NCBI GenBank assembly: GCA_002298165.1
Contig: DBMI01000072.1
Location: forward strand, 1-11,995
Source of the DNA: Desulfarculales bacterium UBA702
GTDB lineage: Bacteria > Desulfobacterota > Syntrophobacteria > Syntrophobacterales > Syntrophobacteraceae
DNA: 11,995 nt
Reading direction: 5' to 3'
Each line of letters starts with the position of its first letter. The stretch's first letter is position 1. The notes below the pieces were generated by a model. The model saw only the letters and a program-made list of their open reading frames with translations. It searched no databases and was not told where the DNA came from. The position numbers and the translations under genes were made by a program. Below, piece by piece: positions 6,229 through 11,995 of this stretch.

Positions 6229-7053
6229 TTACCCCCCTGCCCTGCTCATGAGTGCTTCCATAATTTCCGCTTCCGAAATGTTGCCGCGTTTACGGCATCC
6301 CGTGGCGTAGATGCGGCATTTTTCGCGCAGGACCTTCAGCGCGGCTTCACTTTGAGAATCATTGAGCCACCCCGAGTCAAGCAGATTGGAGATAGAGCGT
6401 ATTCGGTACTTGTCCAGTACGGGAGTAATTGCCGAGAGCTGGCCGGGATGCCCCCCCCGCTTGATTATGTAGGGTTTTTCTATGAGGCCGAGAGGATAGC
6501 GGCTGCCGATTCGGAGCCATAGGTCGTAGTCTTCGCACGCGGGCATGGACTCGTCGAATAAGCCTACCTCATCGAACAGGGCACGGCGGATCATCACCGC
6601 TGAAGGACTCACCAGACATCTTTCGAGGAGCAGGTCAAAGCAGTATCCCATGGGCTTTTGGTGGTACTTTCGAGGATTCACTCGCTTGCCGCGCCTTACC
6701 CAGATTTCCTCGGTCTGGCAAAGATTGATATCGGGGTTTTCAGAAAAATAGCTCACTTGGGCCGAGAGTTTTCCAGGCAGCCACAGGTCGTCTGAGTCGA
6801 GAAATGCTATATATTCTCCGCGGGATTCAGCTATGCCCAGATTCCGGGCGGCACTGACTCCTCCGCGATCGAGCCTCAGGTATCTAATCTTGTCACCGAA
6901 TAGGGCGAGGGCTTCGGCGGTCCCGTCGGTAGAACCATCATCCACGACGATCACTTCGATCCCACCGGTAAAATCTTTTTGCCCAAGAACCGAACTCACC
7001 GCCTCGGCTACCATCTCCCCGCGGTTGAAGGTTGGGATGACGACACTTATCAT
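6229..7053 (-). CDS. Family 2 glycosyltransferase (GT-A fold)
   Basis: A 274-residue glycosyltransferase that presumably transfers a sugar from a nucleotide-sugar donor to a cell-surface glycan, acting in the cytoplasm or at the inner membrane face. The GT-A fold begins at once with MISVVIPTFNRG. Then come IEVIVVDDGSTDGT (32-45, nucleotide binding), GVSAARNLGI (65-74), FLDSDDLW (84-91, metal-binding D-x-D) and CEDYDLWLR (173-181, probable catalytic base region). No membrane segments are seen. I use the ATG at 7053; a TTG at 7113 would add 20 residues with no family resemblance and lacks a ribosome binding site. Codons 199-201 (R-G-G) contain an uninterrupted run of eight G (C8 at 6451-6458 on the plus strand). 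Neighbouring genes do not reveal the acceptor; kdsD upstream in the window hints at envelope work, but they are not one operon. Confidence 0.9.
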   Translation of the reverse strand: MISVVIPTFNRGEMVAEAVSSVLGQKDFTGGIEVIVVDDGSTDGTAEALALFGDKIRYLRLDRGGVSAARNLGIAESRGEYIAFLDSDDLWLPGKLSAQVSYFSENPDINLCQTEEIWVRRGKRVNPRKYHQKPMGYCFDLLLERCLVSPSAVMIRRALFDEVGLFDESMPACEDYDLWLRIGSRYPLGLIEKPYIIKRGGHPGQLSAITPVLDKYRIRSISNLLDSGWLNDSQSEAALKVLREKCRIYATGCRKRGNISEAEIMEALMSRAGG

Positions 7054-7247
7054 ACGGTCATCCCGGGAAAGGGACTTGGGTACAGTTTCATTAAGATTGA
7101 CCTCGATGGGCAAATGAGATAAAGATGTTCGCTGAGTGCCGGAGAGGCCAAAAATCGAGGCATGCGTTTCGAGAATGCCGTCAGCGCCTCTTTTTTGTAG
7201 CCTGAAGGCAGGAGAATAACAGATTTCCCGGCTCTTTGAAATTACAG

Positions 7248-7421
7248 GGATACAGGTATTCCCGCATTTAGGGATTTAAAAGGGAAGACGGTGTGAAACC
7301 GTCGCGGTCCCGCCGCTGTAAACGGGGACGAAAACCATGAAAGGCCACTGGCTGCGCCGGAGCGCGCCGGGAAGGCATGGTGATTAGACTGATCCGTGAG
7401 CCAGAAAACCTGCCTGATTCC
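7248..7421 (+). promoter_or_regulatory. Cobalamin riboswitch aptamer
   Basis: The conserved core is visible: AAAGGGAAGACGGTGTGAAA (from 7279), the hairpin GACGGT/ACCGTC (7287-7292 with 7298-7303), CCCGCCGCTGTAAACGGGG (7309-7327) and the B12 box AGCCAGAAAACCTGCC (7399-7414). The closing P1 stem forms between GGATACAGG (7248-7256) and CCTGATTCC (7413-7421) with a 2x2 internal loop. The B12 box has AAAACC where the common form has GRGACC or GAAGACC. Family members bind adenosyl- or methyl/aqua-cobalamin in the nascent RNA and usually repress downstream genes. Here it precedes cbiC, cbiL and btuCDF, and the terminator at 7501 is the likely expression platform. Confidence 0.95.
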
Positions 7422-7500
7422 ACAGGGGTTCTCGAACAAATCTTTGTTTCGGGGGACGAGGTCTTTCCCTGACAAGAGAGGATCAAGTGAGCTGGGTGCA

Positions 7501-7545
7501 GTCCTTGAGTTCCCGCCGGGCGGGACCAGGGACTTTTTTGTTTTT
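7501..7545 (+). terminator. Riboswitch-controlled intrinsic terminator (expression platform)
   Basis: The stretch from 7501 to 7533 folds into a stem (GTCC...TCCCG paired with CGGGA...GGGAC, with a few mismatches and a short CCGGG loop) followed by TTTTTTGTTTTT (7534-7545). It lies 80 bases after the aptamer and 27 bases before cbiC. By family logic, cobalamin binding should favour this terminator and switch off the operon. Confidence 0.8.
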
Positions 7546-7571
7546 AGAGAGGTTTAATCAAGGCGGACGGA

Positions 7572-8243
7572 ATGATACTGAAATTCCCCGACAAAACAAA
7601 CAGCTGCGGCCCTGGATTGGTCGAGGCCGGCAAAAAGATTGAAGACAAAAGCTTCCAAATCATTGATGAGGAGATGGGGGACCATGGTTTCCCACCGATT
7701 GAATGGCAGGTGGTTCGGCGCGTAATCCACACTACGGGTGATTTCGACTACGCCCAAAGGATCCGGATAAGCAACGGCGCGATCGAGCGCGGCGCGGAAG
7801 CGCTGAAATCAGCCGCCCGCATATTCGCCGATACCAGGATGATTCGTGCGGGTCTTGCCCCATGGCGGCTTGAATGGTTTGGAAATGAGGTGGTTGTTCC
7901 AGCCGAGAGCGAGGAGACCCGTGAGATTGCCTCAAAGACCGGCGTTACCCGCACCCTGGCTGCATTTCGCGGTTGCGGCAGAGAGCTTGATGGATCGATC
8001 ATAGCGATCGGAAACGCTCCCACAGCGCTTCACGAGATCGTGCGGATGATCAGCGATGAAAACATCCGGCCGGCGCTTGTAATAGGAGTACCAGTAGGTT
8101 TCGTGCAGGCCGAGGAATCAAAAGACGCCCTCTGGCGGCTGGAAAATCAGCCCTCGATTACCGTTCTCGGCAGAAAAGGCGGGAGCACGATTGCCGTCGC
8201 AATCGTCCATAGCCTTCTTGAATTAGCAAGATCGGGAAAGTAG
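7572..8243 (+). CDS. cbiC: Precorrin-8X / cobalt-precorrin-8 methylmutase
   Basis: CbiC/CobH moves the C-11 methyl group to C-12, turning (cobalt-)precorrin-8 into hydrogenobyrinate or cobyrinate; cytoplasmic, late ring synthesis. The 223-residue product has the usual length. Seen: QVVRRVIHTTGDFDYA (46-61) with His53 matching the family's catalytic histidine, ISNGAIERGAEAL (66-78), IRAGLAP (90-96), IAIGNAPTAL (143-152) and VPVGFVQAEESKDAL (172-186). The ATG at 7572 follows GGCGGACGGA, a moderate ribosome binding site. It is the first gene after the riboswitch terminator. The next gene begins 72 bases later, after a small stem-loop. Whether the substrate carries cobalt (anaerobic CbiC) or not (aerobic CobH) is not readable from sequence; an anaerobic host favours CbiC. 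Confidence 0.95.
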   Translation: MILKFPDKTNSCGPGLVEAGKKIEDKSFQIIDEEMGDHGFPPIEWQVVRRVIHTTGDFDYAQRIRISNGAIERGAEALKSAARIFADTRMIRAGLAPWRLEWFGNEVVVPAESEETREIASKTGVTRTLAAFRGCGRELDGSIIAIGNAPTALHEIVRMISDENIRPALVIGVPVGFVQAEESKDALWRLENQPSITVLGRKGGSTIAVAIVHSLLELARSGK

Positions 8244-8270
8244 TCAACCCGATGAATTGACCGGACTCTC

Positions 8271-8295
8271 TCCCGCCCATAAGAAACTGGCGGGA
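8271..8295 (+). other. Intercistronic stem-loop between cbiC and cbiL
   Basis: TCCCGCC (8271-8277) and GGCGGGA (8289-8295) form a 7-bp GC-rich stem with an 11-base loop. No T-run follows, and the AAGGA ribosome binding site of cbiL comes about ten bases later. The arms repeat the TCCCGCC/GGCGGGA core seen in the riboswitch terminator (7511-7525). It may stabilise or process the message rather than end it. Confidence 0.4.
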
Positions 8296-8315
8296 CCTTG
8301 CGCGCAAGGATGATT

Positions 8316-9041
8316 ATGCTTGGCAAACTATATGGAATCGGCGTCGGACCCGGAGACCCTGAGCTGCTCACGATCAAGGCGGTAAAGGTCCTCAGGGAGG
8401 AAGTCCAGCACGTTTTTGCCGCCTCTTCGAGCAAGAACGACTACAGTCTGGCGCGCTCGATAGTAAACGGACATCTGCCCGCCGGAACTCCGGTGGATCA
8501 GCTCGCCTTCTCGATGTCCAATAATGCCGAAACACGCGAGGATGCCTGGCAGACAAACTGCGAGTCCATCATCGAAGTGATGAGGCAGGGCAAAAATGCC
8601 GCATTCCTTACGCTTGGGGATCCACTCACCTTCAGCACCTTCATCTACATTATGCGCAAGGTCCGCGTTCAGCTTCCCGAAGCCAAGATCAAGGTTATCC
8701 CCGGTATAACTTCCTTCCAGGCCGCCGCCGCTTGCGCCAACGAGCCCCTGGCCGAAGGCGAGGAATCCATGACGATCCTCTCCATGGCAAAGGGAGGAAC
8801 CCGCAGGCTGAAGGAAGCGGCCGAGCTTTCCGATAACCTTGTCCTGATGAAGACTTACAAGCGTTTTCCCGAGATTTTGTCCCAGATCCGGGAAGAAGGC
8901 CTTGATAAGCATTGCTGTTTTGTAAGCCGGTGCGGGTTGGAGGGAGAAATAGTCGAAAGGGATTTCGAGAAACTTGCCCAAATGGGACAGCCCCATTACC
9001 TCTCACTCATGCTAATCAAGCGAAACGGGCTGAAGAAATAA
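8316..9041 (+). CDS. cbiL: Precorrin-2 / cobalt-factor II C20-methyltransferase
   Basis: This enzyme (CbiL in the cobalt-early, CobI in the oxygen-dependent route) uses S-adenosylmethionine to methylate C-20 of (cobalt-)precorrin-2; cytoplasmic. The 241-residue product has the tetrapyrrole methylase fold: KLYGIGVGPGDPELLTIKAV at the N-terminus (4-23), LTLGDPLTFSTFIYI in the middle (about 98-112) and IPGITSFQAAAA (about 128-139), which form the SAM site. Start choice: ATG 8316 has AAGGA five bases upstream; ATG 8310 overlaps that site and TTG 8298 adds residues unlike the family. It lies between cbiC and btuC, 19 bases before the latter, in the riboswitch operon. I prefer the name cbiL because the organism looks anaerobic; sequence alone does not separate it from cobI. 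Confidence 0.93.
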   Translation: MLGKLYGIGVGPGDPELLTIKAVKVLREEVQHVFAASSSKNDYSLARSIVNGHLPAGTPVDQLAFSMSNNAETREDAWQTNCESIIEVMRQGKNAAFLTLGDPLTFSTFIYIMRKVRVQLPEAKIKVIPGITSFQAAAACANEPLAEGEESMTILSMAKGGTRRLKEAAELSDNLVLMKTYKRFPEILSQIREEGLDKHCCFVSRCGLEGEIVERDFEKLAQMGQPHYLSLMLIKRNGLKK

Positions 9042-9060
9042 TCCAGAAGTCATTCAAGCA

Positions 9061-10152
9061 ATGAGCGAAGCGGCAACAGATGAAAGAACAGGCGGTCTCC
9101 GCCCCCGGGCGCACGTATTACCGTGGCGGATCGCTCTCTGGTCGGGTTTTGTCCTTGCAATCATATGCGCGGCACTTATCAGCTCCGGTTTCGGCACCTT
9201 CAAGACCCCTTATGATTCCATCGTAAAGCTCTGGCTCTCCCCTTTTTTCCCCGACCTTGCATTCGGAATCGACGATACCATAAGTTATATCGTAATTCAT
9301 GTAAGACTGGCGCGGATCTGTCTCGCCTTCATGGTCGGATGCGCCCTGGCGCTTGCCGGCACCGTTTACCAGGGAGTACTTCTAAATCCACTGGCTGACC
9401 CGTTTACCCTGGGAATTTCCACCGGAGCGGCCTTCGGTGCGTCGATTGCCATTCTGCTGGGCCTTGGATCCCTGCACTTTTTCGGGGTAAGCGCCCTTCC
9501 AGCGGCGGCTTTTGCCGGTGCGCTTCTCGCCTTGTATCTCGTCTATCTGCTGGGCAGCCAGGAAGGTCGAATCCAGATAGTTACCGTCGTGCTTGCCGGA
9601 ATAATCGTCTCAACTTTCCTCTCCGCCATGATCAGCCTGATTAAAAGCCTCAACGAGGAATCCGTCTCCACGATAGTTTTCTGGATCATGGGCAGCCTGT
9701 CAGGAAAATCCTGGGCGCATGTCATGCTGATCCTGCCCTACATAATTATTGGGGGAGGGGCGATCTGCTGCTTCACACGAGAACTCGATCTGCTCGGCCT
9801 TGGCGATATCCAGGCGCAGCAACTCGGGGTAAACGTATCGAGGGTCCGCTTCTGGATGTTACTTATGGCCTCGATGGTAACGGCATCGGCGGTTGCAGTG
9901 AGCGGAATAATCGGTTTTGTGGGACTTGTGATCCCTCACCTGGCGCGGCTTGCCATCGGCCCCCGACACAAGCTGCTTATTCCGGCCGCGGCTCTTTGCG
10001 GAGGTCTGCTCGTGCTGGTCTCGGATACAATTGCGAGAACAATTCTGCCCGGCGGTGAGGAAATTCCCGTCGGCGTAGTAACGGCAATCATTGGAGGTCC
10101 GTTTTTTTGCTTCCTTCTTCTGCGCAGAAAAAAACAGCTCCACCTGCAGTAA
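9061..10152 (+). CDS. btuC: Corrinoid ABC transporter permease (BtuC/FecCD family)
   Basis: The inner-membrane permease of a BtuCDF-type importer. The 363-residue product has about ten hydrophobic segments, in order from about residue 24 to 354. Family motifs are seen: RLARICLAFMVGCALALAG (82-100), QGVLLNPLADPFTLGIS (104-120), LGLGDIQAQQLGVNVSRVR (245-263, the ATPase-contact region), SGIIGFVGLVIPHLARL (281-297) and EIPVGVVTAIIGGPFF (334-349). FecCD-type permeases also serve haem and siderophore uptake; the riboswitch and the cbiC and cbiL neighbours argue for cobalamin or a corrinoid precursor. The ribosome binding site before ATG 9061 is weak. The last 46 bases overlap the start of btuD, and an A-AAA-AAA heptamer at 10128-10134 lies in frame near the end (see findings). 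Confidence 0.92.
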   Translation: MSEAATDERTGGLRPRAHVLPWRIALWSGFVLAIICAALISSGFGTFKTPYDSIVKLWLSPFFPDLAFGIDDTISYIVIHVRLARICLAFMVGCALALAGTVYQGVLLNPLADPFTLGISTGAAFGASIAILLGLGSLHFFGVSALPAAAFAGALLALYLVYLLGSQEGRIQIVTVVLAGIIVSTFLSAMISLIKSLNEESVSTIVFWIMGSLSGKSWAHVMLILPYIIIGGGAICCFTRELDLLGLGDIQAQQLGVNVSRVRFWMLLMASMVTASAVAVSGIIGFVGLVIPHLARLAIGPRHKLLIPAAALCGGLLVLVSDTIARTILPGGEEIPVGVVTAIIGGPFFCFLLLRRKKQLHLQ

Positions 10153-10916
10153 ATGTTTCCGAGCTTCATTGCGGCTACTCCGGAAACGAAGTGCTGAAGG
10201 GAGTTTCCTTTTCGGTGGGAAGCGGCGAATTCGTCGGCATTCTTGGGCCGAACGGCGCCGGCAAATCCACTCTGGTGCTGGCCCTTAGCGGAATCGTTCC
10301 GGCAATCGGCGGGCAAATCGAAATACTGGGGACCGGGGTCGAACGGCTGAGCCTCAGGGAACGGGCGCGGCGCATGGCTGTTATAGCGCAGGAGAGCGAC
10401 ATGCGATTTCCTTTTTCCTGCCGCGAAGTAGTAGAAATGGGCCGCTATCCGCACAGGAAACGCTGGCGCATGGAAACCCCGGACGATGCGGAGGCAGTGG
10501 AAAAAGCCCTTTGCCTGACCGACACGGCGAAGCTGGGAGAACGCTCGATTGGAGCGGTAAGCGGCGGAGAAAGACAGCGCGTCCTGATGGCGAAATCCCT
10601 TGCCCAGCAAACGCCTATCATAGTCCTCGATGAGGCAACATCCGCAATGGATATCAACCGCAAGCTGCAAATTTTCAAGGTACTGGCCAAACTGAATCTG
10701 GAAAAAAACCTGACTGTGCTTGCCGTTTCCCATGACATAAACCTTGCCGCGCTTTTTTGCCGGAGGATGGTATTCTTGAAAGAAGGGCTGATCGAAGCCG
10801 ATGGTCCGACCGAAGAAGTCCTTACCGAACAGGTACTTGAAAAGATTTATGAAACCCGCGTCGTAGTCCGGGAGATAGAGGCAGCCGGGAAAAGGCAGGT
10901 CTTCTTTTTGCCGTGA
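10107..10916 (+). CDS. btuD: Corrinoid ABC transporter ATPase (BtuD-like)
   Basis: The ATPase that drives the permease, on the cytoplasmic side of the inner membrane. The 269-residue product has Walker A GPNGAGKST (47-55), Q-loop Q95, signature VSGGERQR (151-158, usually LSGGE), Walker B IIVLDEATSAMD (171-182) and switch SHD with His209. The start is TTG at 10107: GGAGG lies at 10093-10097, nine bases upstream, and no ATG or GTG exists in this frame before the ATPase domain. The start lies 46 bases inside btuC, in the -1 frame relative to it, implying coupled translation. A T7 run (10102-10108) joins the ribosome binding site to the TTG. The ATPase class also includes iron-chelate importers; the operon supports corrinoid uptake. 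Confidence 0.92.
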   Translation: MLPSSAQKKTAPPAVNVSELHCGYSGNEVLKGVSFSVGSGEFVGILGPNGAGKSTLVLALSGIVPAIGGQIEILGTGVERLSLRERARRMAVIAQESDMRFPFSCREVVEMGRYPHRKRWRMETPDDAEAVEKALCLTDTAKLGERSIGAVSGGERQRVLMAKSLAQQTPIIVLDEATSAMDINRKLQIFKVLAKLNLEKNLTVLAVSHDINLAALFCRRMVFLKEGLIEADGPTEEVLTEQVLEKIYETRVVVREIEAAGKRQVFFLP

Positions 10917-10970
10917 TAAAAGAGCGTCGGAACGCAATTCCCCGAAGCTGTCAAGAATTTGGTGATGAAC

Positions 10971-11879
10971 ATGGAGTTTCTACCGACCCGCTTAACAGTA
11001 ATTTGCCTTGCATTTTGGCTAAGCCTCGCAGGCACGTCCGTCTGCCGTGCCCAACAAGTTGAAATAACCGACGATCTGGGCAACAAGATATCTCTTGATC
11101 GGCCCGCCCAGCGCATTATTCCGCTCTACGGGGCATTTTCCGAAGTGCTCTTCTCGATCGGGGCGGGCGACAGGGTTATCGCCCGCACTCAGGCCGACAA
11201 ATATCCCGCAGAGATCGAGCAGCTTCCATCAGTCGGCACCCACATGAAGCCAAATATCGAGCTGATACTGGGTTTGAAGCCTGACCTCGTGATAATGAGT
11301 TCTTCGCGGCGAGACGAGACCCCCGAAATTTCGCGCCTTCTCGACTCGGGAATTCCCGTAGCGATTTTTTCTCCGAAGACTTTCGACGAGATTTTTGCGG
11401 TCACCGAAAGACTCGGGACACTTTGCGGGAAAACTGAGGAGGCATTGAAACTGAATGCATCTTTGCGAAAAAGACTCGATGCTGTAAAGACAAAGCTTGC
11501 CGGGCTCGAGAAAAAGCAGAGGGTCTTTTTTGAGATACGATCCGAACCGCTCACCGGCGCCGGGCGGGGATCGATTGTCGACGAGATTATCTCTGCCGCG
11601 GGCGGTGAAAATGTGCTTACTAAGGAAAAAGGAATAGTAAAATATAGCGTGGAGGCGCTTCTTTTCGATAATCCGGACGCTTACGTTGTCCAGGAGGGGC
11701 CGATGAACAAGAGCCCCCTCGATCCTTCGAAAAGAGCACACTTCGACCAGCTTAAATGTGTTCGCGAGGGCAGAGTAATAAAGGCCGACGAACTGGTCTT
11801 CTCGCGCCCCGGCCCCCGCTGCATCGACGCAGTGGAAAGCCTCGCCGCCGCGCTCTATCCTGAGGTTTTCAAGAATTGA
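10971..11879 (+). CDS. btuF: Periplasmic corrinoid-binding protein (BtuF-like)
   Basis: A class III (TroA/BtuF-like) substrate-binding protein that delivers the substrate to the permease in the periplasm. The 302-residue product starts with a signal peptide: a basic n-region ending in R7, hydrophobic core about 8-25 and a plausible cleavage after CRA (27). There is no lipobox cysteine at the cleavage site, so it should be soluble rather than a lipoprotein. Typical features are EITDDLGNKISLDRPAQRII (31-50), GTHMKPNIELILGLKPDLVI, LLDSGIPVAIF and GRGSIVDEIISAAGGEN. Three in-frame starts lie close together (TTG 10959, ATG 10965, ATG 10971); I chose 10971 because GGTGA lies five bases before it. 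It begins 54 bases after btuD. Specificity for corrinoid is inferred from the operon; iron-chelate binding proteins have the same fold. Confidence 0.88.
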   Translation: MEFLPTRLTVICLAFWLSLAGTSVCRAQQVEITDDLGNKISLDRPAQRIIPLYGAFSEVLFSIGAGDRVIARTQADKYPAEIEQLPSVGTHMKPNIELILGLKPDLVIMSSSRRDETPEISRLLDSGIPVAIFSPKTFDEIFAVTERLGTLCGKTEEALKLNASLRKRLDAVKTKLAGLEKKQRVFFEIRSEPLTGAGRGSIVDEIISAAGGENVLTKEKGIVKYSVEALLFDNPDAYVVQEGPMNKSPLDPSKRAHFDQLKCVREGRVIKADELVFSRPGPRCIDAVESLAAALYPEVFKN

Positions 11880-11882
11880 GGT

Positions 11883-11995
11883 AAGGTCGGCAGACCTTTC
11901 CACAATGAAGTTTGCCGAATGTAATATGTGGGCACTGGCACCAGGTCCATTGGAGACCTGCGGTCGATGCTGGCGGCAAGGTCGGGAGACCTTGC
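11883..11995. repeat. Cluster of three short stem-loops with RAGGTC/GACCTY arms
   Basis: Right after the btuF stop three inverted repeats share nearly the same arms: AAGGTC-GGCA-GACCTT (11883-11898), CAGGTC-loop-GACCTG (11942-11947 with 11955-11960) and GCAAGGTC-GGGA-GACCTTGC (11976-11995, at the window edge). The similarity suggests copies of one palindromic repeat unit. The first begins four bases after the stop and may help end the operon transcript or protect its 3' end, although no clear T-run follows. The last may continue beyond the window. Confidence 0.6.

Noticed and set aside
7157..7196. Possible plus-strand terminator (GAGGC...GCCTC followed by T6) upstream of the riboswitch
   Set aside because: The stem is short, its outer and inner pairings compete, and no plus-strand gene ends just upstream, so the match may be chance.
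7192..7220. Candidate promoter for the riboswitch operon (T-rich -35, AATAAC as -10)
   Set aside because: The -35 matches only two of six consensus positions at correct spacing; a promoter must exist upstream of 7248 but I cannot place it.
9936..10937. Minus-strand open frame of 333 codons opposite the btuC end and btuD
   Set aside because: It lies antisense to two well supported transporter genes and shows no domain; long antisense frames are common in GC-rich coding DNA.
11229..11903. Minus-strand open frame of 224 codons opposite btuF
   Set aside because: Antisense shadow of the binding-protein gene, without recognisable motifs.

Overview
The window reads like a chromosomal segment of an anaerobic, Gram-negative bacterium, most likely a deltaproteobacterium (Desulfobacterota). 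The grounds are a sigma-54 response regulator, a KDO-pathway arabinose-5-phosphate isomerase (implying LPS), a LuxR-type regulator of a form common in that group, a DUF3303-like small protein, and a corrinoid biosynthesis/uptake operon behind a cobalamin riboswitch. The taxon is inferred from gene content only; there is no rRNA or other marker here.

Layout. Positions 1-304 hold no convincing gene but carry a perfect 17-bp inverted repeat that looks like a bidirectional terminator. A sigma-54 (NtrC-type) regulator with a degenerate receiver domain (305-1648, minus) is divergent from a LuxR-type response regulator with an intact receiver (1939-2835, plus). The latter is followed by kdsD (2879-3847), which overlaps by 4 bases an apparently broken nucleotidyltransferase gene (3844-4098). 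That remnant ends inside a 46-bp tandem, palindromic repeat (4090-4201). On the minus strand come a small uncharacterised protein (4268-4459), cobT (4572-5633), a strong intrinsic terminator (5673-5702), a DUF3303-like protein (5801-6076) with its own predicted promoter, and a family 2 glycosyltransferase (6229-7053) containing a G8 tract.

The right third is a corrinoid operon on the plus strand: cobalamin riboswitch aptamer (7248-7421), intrinsic terminator as its expression platform (7501-7545), cbiC (7572), cbiL/cobI (8316), btuC-like permease (9061), btuD-like ATPase (10107, TTG start inside the permease gene) and btuF-like periplasmic binding protein (10971). The logic is clear: when intracellular cobalamin is plentiful, the riboswitch should stop transcription of both ring-synthesis enzymes and the corrinoid uptake system. 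CobT, which attaches the lower ligand late in the pathway, lies nearby on the other strand and has no visible riboswitch. The window ends in a cluster of three related short stem-loops.

I see no wholly new multi-gene system. The observations most worth a second look are a zero-frame A-AAA-AAA slippery heptamer in the btuC/btuD overlap that could give a BtuC-BtuD fusion by -1 frameshifting, the degenerate receiver in the sigma-54 regulator, the repeat-associated truncation after kdsD, and the terminator squeezed just upstream of cobT.
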